A stretch of 64,000 nucleotides of DNA from Semisulcospira habei. Taxonomy: Eukaryota; Mollusca; Gastropoda; Semisulcospiridae. Below the pieces are notes generated by a model that saw nothing but the letters and a program-made list of their open reading frames with translations, searched no databases and had not been told where the DNA came from. Location of the stretch: contig BTPG01000006.1 in the NCBI GenBank assembly GCA_036245525.1, positions 67,080,208-67,144,207 of the forward strand. Direction: 5' to 3'. Below, one piece after another: positions 27,101 through 39,100 of this stretch (its first letter is position 1; each line of letters starts with the position of its first letter). The translations under genes were made by a program, and so were the position numbers.

Positions 27101-30100
27101 CGCCCTCCCCGGGGCTTGATCAAGACTGCGTCGCTCGTACGGAACTCCTTGGCTTGCTCGGGTTCCTGGAGCTGCTGATCCTAGCTTTCGTCCGCCGCAT
27201 CGAGAACGCCTAGCGCCCGTCGTGGTCGCCCTACTCGGAGTTCTCCTCGCCCTCGCGGAAGTGGCCAACCGGGCGGCGGTTCTTCGTCGGTCAGCGCCTT
27301 GACTGCCGCTGCCTTGTGTCCTGGTGCGTCGGGATGCCGTGCTTCTAGCCTGTCCAGGGATCCCGGCGACCCCTGGATCCTCGCTACCGTCGCAGAGGTC
27401 CTTCAGATCACCTTGCGCCTGCCGCCGCTGCGTCGCCCCCGCTGTCATTTGAGATTCCGCCCTAAGAGCTCAAACCGACGCCCTACGTGGAGAGGTCACC
27501 ACGCTTCTACAGTAGGCCGCCTCAGAGGTCGAATTGCGCCCCAACTCTCCAGCCTTCTGCAGCCGCCTCTTCATAGTATCCAAGCCGGTCTTCGATCTCT
27601 CTGCCCTGCACGGGTTTTTGCTGGAGACCGCCGGGGCCCTCTGGGCCGCCGTACAGCCCATGGACTTCGCTGGTTCTTCCGACGCTTTGCTCCACGTCCC
27701 CTTGCACCCCGCCTCCAGGAGGTATCTCCACTTCGCCTTCATCGGCGTGATCTACCAGTTTCAGGCCCTCCCATTCGCTCTCAACGTCAGCCCTTGGGTT
27801 TTCACCCACTTCATGAACGCTGTAGTTGCCAAGGCCCGGCAGTCTTCTTAGAGTCCGACGTTGAACTACCTGGACGACCTCCTCCTGCGAACCAATCGGA
27901 GGCCGACCTGTCGACGGACAGGGATGTGCTGATACGGCTGTTCTCGCGATTGGGGCTTCCTGGTCAATGCGGGCAAGTCGGACCTCACTCCCTCATGCCG
28001 CTTCATCCTCCTCGGCATGGTTTTGGCTACCGACCTCAACAGGGTGCGTTTACCGGAGCCTCGGATCCAGAAGTTAGTCGCCCTAGCCGGCCAGTCAGCC
28101 CAGCAGGACGCAGCCCCGCCAGAGTTGGCTTCAGCTCCTAGGCGTGATGAATGCAGCGGCAGATCTTCTCCCCCTCGTTTTTACTGCCGACCGCTACAGC
28201 TGCACCTCCTGCTCCTTTGACGTCCGTCCTCCGGCGACATAGCTGCCCGGGTGCCCGTGACTCTGATGCTTCGTCCCCATCTGTGGCGTTGGAGGGACAC
28301 GTCGTGGCTCGCTTCGGGAGTCCCCCTGGCCTCTCCGCCCCCTCAGCTCCCTGTGTGTCCTTGCAGGGCTCTCTGGGTGGGGGGCCCACCTGCTACCGCG
28401 GTTCCTCCTGACATCCGGCCCCTGGCCTCCGGAGCTGGCGGACAGACACATCAACTGGTTGGAGATGCAAGCGGGCTGGCAAGCCCTCATCGCGTGGGAG
28501 GCACTCATCTGTCACCAGGAGCTGCTCGTCCTCTCGGACAACGCGACGGTGGTTCCTACATTCAGAAGCAGGGCGGTACGCGCTCACGCAACCTGTGCAT
28601 GCTCCTCTACCGTCTGATGCGCTGGTGCGAGGACCGCAACATTTCCCTCCAAGCTCGTCACATTCCCGGCCAACGGAACGTCTTGGCCGACTCTCTCTCC
28701 CGGCGTGGCCAGCTGCTACACACGGAGTGGACGCTACGCAAGGACATCTTCAGATGTTCTGCGCTCACTAGGAGATGCCTATATTCGATCTGTTCGCCAC
28801 GAGGTGGAATCTCCAGCTTCCCCTCTTTGTCTCCCCGAATCCAGCCCCCTTTGCCTGGGCAGTCGATGCGCTCTCCATCCTGTGGGACGGCCTCATCACG
28901 TGTGCATACCCCCCAACGGTCCTCATTCCCAAGTCGCCCTCAGCTTCGAGGATGCACTGCGGTCGTCGTGCTGGTAGCCCCGTTCTCCTGGAACCGGTCT
29001 TGGACCACCGACCTCCTCAACCTCGCCACGACCCCACCCGGGTCTGCCCTGGGGGACTTGGGTGGGGTTCGGTATTTTTTAGTTCCCAGGGTCACCCTGG
29101 TCAGCCCCACAGGGTGGGTTTTTCTCTCTATTCTGGGGCATGTGTTTCTGTCTACCCTTTGTCCATTCACCTGTATTTGCCTTTTTCAAACTCTCCCTAC
29201 TGTCTGCACTGCCTGTAGCTCTTGATATTGGATGTGTGTTGCTAAATGGTCTTAGCTTTATTTATGCCCCATGTTGTAGGTTTATTTAATGTATTTGACC
29301 GGCTGGCGACATTCATTCAATTTTCTGTTTAGTTTTTTTTCACAAGCAGTGCAGGCACGTCCTGAGAAAGCCTTGTTGCTGTCGGGACGTTAAGCAATGT
29401 ACAATCTCAATCAACCTCGCCACGGCACCCCCCCCACCCCCCACCCCCCACCCTTCTTGCTGCTGCCCTCGCTGAGCACGATGCTCAAGCAACCGCGCCA
29501 GCCGCTGTTCCACCTGTGCCCGGGGCATCTCCTCCTTCATGCCTGGAGATTGTGCGGCAAGCCATCACCGCTAGAGGATTTGAATGCAGCAGTGGAAGCG
29601 ATCGCTGCAGCCCGCAGACCCTTGACCAGACGCGTCTACGAGGGGAAATGGCGAGTACTGTGGTCCTGGTGCGCTGACCAGCAACCCTCCCCCACCGAAC
29701 TGACGAACCCCCAGCTTGCTGACTTTTTTCCTCTGGCTCTTCGGGGACCAGGGTTTGGCCCCCATCACGATCAGGTGATACCTGTCCATGATTGCCGACA
29801 CCTACCGTCACTGTGGCCACCCGGACCTCAGCCTCTGCAAGACCTCGCCGATCTTATACTCACTTCGGCCTGCAGCGTCCAGTTCCCCGCTCGCTCATTC
29901 CTCGCTGGGACCTCCCGTGGGTACTAACGTGACTGAACTCTGACAGGTTCGAACTGCTGTCCTTGGCCCGCTTCGCGGAGGTGAAGCGTAAGACAGGCTT
30001 CCTGCTGGCCCTTGTCACGGCTCCCCAAGTAAGCGAGCGACGTGCGCTCGCGCCCTGCATGCCTGCAGTTTCGGACGGATGGTCCCGTGCAGCTTCTCAC

Positions 30101-33100
30101 GGACCCGGCCTTCCTTGCCAAGACTAGGTCTATTTGACCGCGCCACAGGTGTTTACCTTACGGCTGCTGAGAGATGCGAACTTCCCCAGGAGACCAGGCC
30201 AAGATCCTGTGCGCGCCCTACACGTGTGCCTACGCAGATCCTAAGCCGTCCGGAGAAGACGCTCACACCACTTTCTGCCATTGAATCCAGGCAGAACTGA
30301 CTCAACAGCCCAGACAATATCTTCCTGGCTATGCTGAGTCAGGCAGTCCCCCTTCCGGGACCTCTTCCCGCAGGGAGCAAAGAGGCTGAAGATATGCGCA
30401 CACGAGGTACGAGCTATGGCCACGAGCGTCGCGTTCGACCGGAACTGCGCTGTCCAAGACATCGTGGCAGCTGTGGGCTGGCGGGCAGATCAACCTTCAC
30501 CCTCTTCTACCTCCGGGATCTGGCATGCCAGCGAGACAACCTCGCTCTGGTGAGGGACATCACCGCAGCGCAACACTCCCTCCCGGCGCCACAGGCGCTG
30601 TAGACACACACTTGGCTAAAATTGTCGGGAGTTCGCGGCAGGGAGGACGGCTCTGACTATATAACCCATCTGCGGCGGTGTTTTGGACGTGGCACCCTCC
30701 TCCTCCTCCTCGCAATTCTTCCATATAGTCATGTCATCGGTAATGTATTTTGAGGAAACGAATGAATTTTTCCTCTAAAATGTATTTTTTCGAAAAATAC
30801 TTACCGATGACATGACTCGGAGGACTCTCCCACCTGCCCCGCTTGCCGCTGGTGAGCTAAGTATTCCGACTGGTTGGTCACCACGTGACTCGGAACCAGA
30901 TTGGCAGGAACGGGAGACAACTCTCGGTCCCTCTGGGGGTTCCCCGAGTGCCTCCCGGGTTGTTTTGGACGACAACAGGTTCTTAGACTAACATTAAGTA
31001 AGTAGTATATAGTCATGTCGTCGGTAAGTATTTTTCGAAAAAATACATTTTAGAGGAAAAATTCATTTTATTTTTCCTGCTCATTTATCCACAGAAGTCT
31101 TCACCTTTAACCCTTTGGCTGTTGGTAGCGGTTTTTGTCGCGATGATTCTGACAGGAATCATCGTGACAAAAAACTGCTACCAACAGCCAAAGGGTTACC
31201 CAAAAATGTTGTCCTGACCTTGCTTCTTTTTTTTCTGCACCCCAGACCTTTGTCAGGAGCAACACGAGACCAAGTGTCTGCGGTTTACAACGTTCACGGC
31301 TCAGTGGTCGGTCACACTACACTGACAGCTACTGCACATCTGCCTAGTGGACAGATCTTGTACAGCGCACCGAAACCCATTGAGGTAATGTTCACGTTGA
31401 GGTCTGGAATAGAGTTCACACTGATTCTGCTACAAGCAGGAGTATAGCAAGTGCTCGTGTTAACCCATTTAGCCCCAGGACCCTGCAGAAGGAGATGGAT
31501 TGGTCATGATAATTCAAGGGTCGTGCCAGATGAGCTTGGTGCCTTCAGGCGCCAAGCTCATCTGGCACGACCCTTGAATTATCATGACCAATCCATCTCC
31601 TTAAGCTGGTGCACAGTTGTTAAGACAGCACCTCCAAAAGTTTGGAAATGCGGCCGTGGGGATTAAGAGGGTTAATTCAGGATCAGTTCATGACTATTTT
31701 GGCATCTGGGATTTGGGCGCTGCCGTCGGTGCCTAAAGTTTAGGTGCTAAGCTAGTCCGAAACCATTCTTGAACTGTCATGGATGTTCACTCTCCTCACG
31801 GATGTAAGAATTGTAAGTTTAAAGCCACCTACTCCAGCCCGGAAAGGGTTAATAGTTCACAAGTTCTTAGTGCGCCTTACAATAATGCTGGACAAATGTG
31901 ATCACATGATTATGAAGTTTGAACATCGTAAGGGTGTTTATGCTGTTCGTCTCCTTTGTACACAGGAGAGGTTTTTTCCGTTACGCTCAAAAGTGCAGTG
32001 GAAAACCTCTTGTGCTTGTACTTAATGTGGATTGTTAAAAGAAGGGTAGAAAAGTGTCTTGAGGCACGACAACTTTGACCACCCATTGTGTAGGTAAATT
32101 TTGCAATGAAAGCCTGCCAAGGAGCAGATGGCTTCAAAAGCTCAGTGCTTTGGGAGTGTTTGAGTTGGTGTTCGTCAATGGTTTTTGTGTGTGGTCCTTG
32201 GTATCGGTGTTATCAGTCGGTCATTTGGATTTGGGTGTATCTGTTTTTGTTTGGCAGGTGTTCCCTCCACTGCGTCTCGAGCCAAAGAATATCACACTGA
32301 TCATTGGAGCAAAGTTCCAGGTGAGGACAACACTTTGTGAATAGAGGTGATCCCTAATCAGGAGTAGGTTAGAATATATGTACAGAGTTAACACATTCAG
32401 TAGATTCAGGCACTGGCTCGATCTGCAAGAGGTGTAATTCTCATGAACCCCTGCATCTGCAGGGGCTCATGAGAATTACACCTCTTGCCGGGAAGGAGTG
32501 GTCTCTTTAACATCCCCAGTTTGAGGTACTTATTCTGGGTAACTATTTGACCATTTCAAACAAGCTGGCTGCAGTGATCGCAGCAATTCAATTTGTCACA
32601 GGCTGTTTATGCAGCATGGCCTCTGCCCTGAGCACTCTGAAGTGCCATAAGGATGTAATAAGAAGCATGAACAGTCCTTGCTGTGAAAGAGCTCTAAGAG
32701 AAAATGCTTTACCTGCTTTCTTTCCCCTGATACTGATTAGCCCATTACAACCTGAGGCTGATTTTTTTTTTTTTTTTTAATATTGCTTATTGTCCTGTGA
32801 AGTCTACATTACAGATTGGGGGATAGATCAACCGTTTTTGTTCAAAAAGCTATTCTGGCACCACCCTTGAACTATCATAGTAAATTTATTTCAAGCCATG
32901 GGTGTATCAGGATGAAAAGGGTTCATGAATCTGAGTTGCTGGGCTGATAGGGAATTGAAAAGCTTGTCCTCTTTAAGTTTCTTCCATGTGTAATCATTAT
33001 ATTTCCTCTCTCAGGTGATTGCAGTTGGGGGCCCTCAACCTCAAAGCAACGTCCAGTTTTCCATCCTGGACTCTGGCATATCGTCTGTTTCATCCAGTGG

Positions 33101-36100
33101 CTTGTTAGATGCCCTGTCTCTCGGCACTACGCGTGTCATTGGCAAGGCCGTTGGCGTCGACCCCTTGACCGGGGAATCGGTTGTGTACTCGCAAGACGAT
33201 GCTGTGGTTAATGTGGTCCCCTTGCGAGGGATCCGCATCTATGCCCCTCTTTCCCGACTGCAAACTGGGACCAGGGTGAGGATTTTTTGTTTACTTGTTT
33301 GTAAAAAAAAAGTTTGACATTTTGCTAGTTTAAAAAAGTCTTCTTTTTTCTGTCAAAAATAAAAGTAATCGTATGTTGAATACTCATTCACTCCCTTGTG
33401 AAATGGGGCCTGCAGAAATTATCAGCTACAGTGGAGTCCGCTTAACACGAATTTCTGGGGACACGGAAAATCACTTCATGTTAAACGTATTTCGTGTTAA
33501 CCAATATGGCCTTAAAATTGATCACGGCCCTCAAGGAGAAAGTGTGTAAGAGATGTGTGCAAGAATGAGTACGAGGTTAAAAGTGCACATTATCATACTT
33601 TATATGCATACCTTCAGCTCGCTAGGAAAACATAAGGAAACGTGTACAGCTCGCACATTTAATGTAAAATCCATCAGGTAAAATCCATAGTAAAGTACAA
33701 TCCATCAGGTCAAAGCAACACAGGCTGAAGTACAGTGGAGTCCGCTTAACACGAATTTCTGGGGACACGGAAAATCACTTTGTGTTGAATGTCTATCTAT
33801 CTATCTATCTATATCCCGTAGTCTTGCCGACCGTTGTGGCACCACTGATGACTTGGCAACCAGCTCCCTCCATTCCTCTCTGTTCTCTGCCATTCTGAGC
33901 GTATCGCCCAGCCTCAGTCCTGTCCACTCTGAGATATTGTCCTCCCATCTTTATTTCCTCAAAAACATTACCGATGACATGACTAATAGGAAGTGTCTAC
34001 TTACTCACAATTTTAGCCTAAGAACCCGTTGTGCCCCTGCACAACCCGGGAGGCACTTGGGGAACCCCCAGAGGGGCCAAGAGTTGTCTCCCGTGCCTGC
34101 CCATCCGGTTCCGAGTCATACAATGATTCTTCAGTCAGTCTACTTAGCTCGCACCGTTTGCTTAGCCTCCGGACTTGCCTTCACGCAACCGGTTTGGAAC
34201 CCGTGCTGGACTGTTGTTGGGCCTGCTTCCCCTGCAGTGCCCTCCTTGCCTTGTGCTTCGCTTCCAAGGGAGCTTCTGTTGCTCTGCTGCCCGGCTGTAG
34301 CTTCTCGACACTTCTTCCCACACTGACGGTGGTATGGAGGTGCCTTCCCCCGTTCCTGCTGCTGTGGAGAGGTAAGGTAGCGGTTCTAGCCTTTGGCCGG
34401 CCTCCGGGTGGGACGCCGGTTCGGTTCGTTGGAGCCCTTGGCTTCACGTGTTATATCTGACTACCATTTGCGCCGGACTTCGTCTTAGCTCGGTGCGGCC
34501 CCTAGGGCCAGCGCCCGTGCTCTTCGCTGGCAGTTATAGTGTTGTGTGGCTGGGCGCTTACTGCGTTGTGCTTTGTTCCTTTGGCGTCGTAGGCTACGCT
34601 TAGCTTGGCGGGACCCCTCGCTACCGTGCCTTTGCACATTAGGGTGGCCGTTGTAGGGCCTAACCCCATATACGTTGGTTAGCTATTGTAACCTTGGCCT
34701 CGAATGTTCGCCTTAGCTGGGCAGAGCCACGTGCTCTCGCTCGTACGCTTGCATGTGTATTATGTGTTGCAGTTGCCAGGTGCGGACCTGCACACTGTGC
34801 GGCGATTTCCAGTGGCCAACAGACAACCACAAGGTCTGCCTTCCCTGCTCTGGCTGCGCCTCGGACCGCACCTGTGACATCTGCTCCGCCTGGCCTGAAC
34901 TGAACTGAGGTGGTCTCAGTTATGGAGCTTCTTCAGGCGGGACCGGCCGTCCCCTGTGAGTGACCCTCCCGTCCAGGCGCCCCCCCACTGTGCCAGGAGC
35001 AGTGACCAAACGCGACCGTGCCGACCCTGTGGAACGGACGCTGCGCCGAAAGCGTGCATCCAGCACTGTTCGGAGAACTGAAGTCAATGCGCGGACACAC
35101 AGCGCCTGCCTCACGGAGCCCGGCCTACAGGGACGCGCGTCGCGCCGCCCCTTGTCCGCTTTCAGTTCTCGCTCGTCTCTCACGCTCGCGGACTCTTCCG
35201 GGGAGTCCATATGCCGGCAGGGAGCCCGCCTCATTGAGCCCGGCTCTCAGAGACGAAGTGCCACGCGCCCGAGGACCTCAGACCCTTTGGAGCCCTCTCG
35301 AGTTTCCTCCTACTCCTGGCGATCCCACTCTCCTGTGGATGCTCGTCAGAGGGACCGCCGCGCACACCGGACGACCGGCAGCCCCCCCCCCCCCCCCCTC
35401 CCCCCGCTCAGCTTCTTTGCGCTCGGCCCAGTCTGCGGCGCGACCATCCTCGCACACGCTTCGTGCCTCGCGTCGCCCTTCTGTCTCCCCTCGGCGCCAC
35501 TCTGGCAGGAGCCCTCGTCGTTGGGATCATGGACGTCACTCCCGTCTTCGCAGCTGCTCCCCTCGCGCCTCCTGGCGTGGCTCGCCCCGGTCTCGCCACA
35601 GCCCCCGTTAAGCCTCTCGCGCGTTCTGTCTTCCTCTAGCGTCCCTCTTCCCTGCCGCGCCCCCCCCCCCCCGGCCTGGCCGTTTCGCCGCTGGCTGCAA
35701 CCTCTCGTTCGGACACCGTACTCGCCCTAGATGAGGCGGCCCGCCTCATCTCAGCCGCCCTCCCCGTGGACGCTTGCCCCCCGTCCCCGTCCCCCCCCCC
35801 CCTCAAGCTGAAGGTCTCCGCCTTCGGCAACGCTGGCAGGCAGACCAAGAAGTTCAATTCGCTTCCTCAACCTCCCGGATTTCGTGACATGTGGGACGCT
35901 TTCTCTGCTCATCTGCTCGCCGCCCCTCGGAAGACTGATTTCTTCTCCGACCGTAGGTGCCCCCCCGGCCTCGACATCGCCTTTCGCCAGGGATGGTATA
36001 CTGGACACTCCCAGGCCTTCGTCTGCCTCCTTCCCACAGTGGACCTGCCGGCCATCCTTCAGGTGGGCAGCCTCGCCCTCCTAAAGCGTGCGATTCCCCG

Positions 36101-39100
36101 TGGATTGGATAGTATTGCTACACTCGTTCGCAACACCCTCGCCTGCTCAGGCTTCCTTGAGCTGCTCACCCAAGCCTTCATTCGCCGGATCGAGGGCGCC
36201 TGGCATCCCTCCTTGACTCCCCTCCTAGGAGATCTCCTCGCTCTTGCGGAAGTGGCTAACCGGGCAGCCTACCACTCGTTTGTCAATGCCATGGCAGCCT
36301 CCTCCAATTGTGACCTCATGCGTCAGGATGCCATTCTGTTGGCCTGTCGGGGTATGCCTCTGGACCTGCATAACCAGCTTCGCCGTGCCCCCCTGGGTGG
36401 ACCCCTCCTTTTCGGCGACACCTGGAGCTCGGTGAAGACGGCGAATGCGGATCGGTGGCCTGGCAAGACTGCTCCCCCTCGCTTTCGTCCGGCCCGCAAG
36501 GCTCCGGGTCGCGCCCCCTGCATCCCCCAGACCCCCTGCATCCCCCAGACCCCCTGCATCCTCTGGCCCCGCGTCTCCGGGCGCCCGCCGCCCCGCCTTC
36601 GGCCGGCCCGGCCAAGTTAGCTCCTTTGCCCCCACCCGGCCCCGTCCTGCCTGTCGCCCAGGGTGCGGGCGGGCCGCCTGACTCTTGCGCTCCTCCGCCT
36701 CCGCCGGCCGTCCTGGGGTCTCCAGTTAGCAGGAGGCTTGCCCAGTTCAGCGAAGTGTGGCACTCACTGTTCCCAGACGACCCCTGGATTCGGACCACCG
36801 TCTCCGACGGCCTTCGGATATCCTTCCGCTCTCCTCCTCCGCTTCGTCGCTCCTCTGGGTGGACCTCCGTGCCCTCCGACACGCTGAAGGCCAGCGCTCT
36901 ACGTGGGGAAGTCACCACTCTCCTTCAGAAGGCCGCCACAGAGGTGGTTGTGCGCCACGACGCTTCAGCCTTCTACAGCCGCCTCTTTCTGGTGCCCAAA
37001 CTGGGCGGCAAGAGGCGCCCAGTCATCGACCTCTCGGCGCTGAACGCCTTTATCGCGGCACCTTCCTTCTGCATGGAGACTGCCAGAGCCCTCAGAGCCT
37101 CCGTCCAGCCTTTGGACTTCGCGGTGAGCCTGGATCTATCCGACGCGTACCTGCACGTCCCCATTCACCCCGCTTCGAGGAGGTACCTCCGCTTCGCCTG
37201 CGACAGGGTAGTCTACCAGTTCCGGGCCCTGCCTTTCGGTCTCAACCTCAGCCCCTGGGTTTTTACCCGCCTCATGGACGCAGTGGTGGCCAAGGCTCGG
37301 CAGTCGTCTTCCAGTCCGACATCCAACTACCTCGACGACGACCTCTTACGCAACCATTCGGTGGCCATCCTAGCAGCGGACAGGAATGCGCTGATGCGGC
37401 TTTTGGCTCGGTTGGGGTTTCTGATCAACGCGGGCAAGTCGGACCTCATGCCCTCTCGCCGGTTCATCCACCTGGGCATGGAGTTCGCCACCGACCTCAA
37501 CAGAGTACGTTTGCCGCGGATTCAGCGGTTAGCCGCCTTGGCCTGCGAGTTAGACCAACAAGACGCAGCCCCTGCCAGAGTCTGGCTTCAGCTCCTCGGC
37601 GTGATAAATGCGGCCACGGATTTCCTCCCACTCGGTCGTCCCTACTCCAGGCCGATACAGCTGCTTCACTGGCGCCCATCCTCCGCCGACTTGACAGCCC
37701 TGGTACCGGTAACTCCGATGCTTCGCCCCCACCTGCAGCGTTGGATGAATCCTGCATGGCTGGCTACCGGAGTTCCCCTGACGTCCCCCCCCCCCCCCCC
37801 CCCCCCCCCATCAGTTATCCCTGTGTGTCGACGCCAGTCTCTCCGGGTGGGGTGCCCATTTGCTTCCAGTTCCTGGCCTCCAGAGCTGGCCATCAGGTAT
37901 ATCAACTGGTTGGAGCTGCAAGCAGTTTGGCAAGCCCTCATCGCTTGGGAGGCGAGGCTCGGTCACCAGGACCTGCTGGTTCTCTCCGACAACGCGACAG
38001 TGGTGGCGTACATCCAGAAGAAAGGCGGTAATCGCTCCCCCGACCTGTGCATGCTCCTCTACCATCTGATGCTCTGGTGCCAGGACCGCAGCATTTCCCT
38101 CTGGGCGCGACACATTCCTTGTCACCTGAACGTCTTGGCCGACTCTGTCTCTCGTCGCAGCCAACTGCTCCACACAGAGTGGACTCTTCGCCGGGACATC
38201 TTCCAGATGATCCGTGCGCACTGGGAGACCCCCTTGCTCGACTTGTTCGCCATGAGGTGGAACCACCAGCTTCCCCTCTTCGTCTCCCCGATCCCGGATC
38301 CCCTGGCCTGGGCTGTCGACGCACTCTCCATCCCCTGGGATGGACTTACAGCTTATGCTTACCCCCCGACGGTCCTCTTATAGCTTATGCTTACCCCCCG
38401 ACGGTCCTCGTCCCTAAAGTCCTCCTCAAGCTTCAGGGGTGCAATGCGGTCATCTTGCTGGTCGCCCCATTCTCCTGGAATCGGTCTTGGACCACCGACC
38501 TCCTCAGCCTCGCCACGGACCCCCCCCCCCCCCCCCCCCCCAACCTGCGACTTTCCACGCCGGGGACGATGCTCAAGCAGCCTCGCCAATCGCTGTTCCA
38601 CCCATGCCCGAAGCGTCTCCTCCTTCACGCCTGGAGATTTTGCGGCACGCCCTCACCACTCGAGGCTTCTCGAGTGCAGCAGTGGAAGCGATCGCTTCAG
38701 CCCGCAGACCCTCGACACAGCACGTCTACGAGGGAAAATGGCAAGAGCTGTGCTCCTGGTGCGAGGACCAACACCTCTCCCCCACCGAACTGATAAATCC
38801 CCAGCTCGCGGACTTCTTCCTCTGGCTCTTCAGAGAACAGGGCTTAACCCCTATCACCATCAGGGGCTACCTGTCTATGATTGCCGACACCTACCGGCAC
38901 CTTGGCCACCCGGACCCCAGCGCCTGTAAAGACATCGCCGATCTTATGACTCACTTCGGCCTGCAGCGTCCAGTGCCCCGCTCACTCGTTCCTCGCTGGG
39001 ACCTCCCCTGGGTGCTGACGTGGCTGAACTCCGTCAGATTTGAACCGCTGCCATTGGCCTGCTTCGCGGATTTGACGCGTAAGACATGCTTCCTGTTGGC

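Larger units (their letters stand above)
23651..31070 (+). mobile_element. DIRS-type retrotransposon copy B, with nested insertions
   Basis: The left inverted end is about 23651-23860 and the right end about 30840-31070; the internal complementary region lies at about 30720-30818. Remnants of a Cys-rich gag start (about 24438-24600), gag, RT, RNase H and recombinase follow in that order. They are broken by frameshifts, a 0.9-kb foreign element (25774-26692) and a SINE (29041-29410). A 5S-like sequence sits at 25458-25579. Net of insertions the copy is close to 6.1 kb. Confidence 0.88.

Noticed and set aside
34181..36918. Minus-strand frames of up to 200 codons in DIRS C
   Set aside because: They are shadows of the plus-strand gag and RT frames and have no family features.
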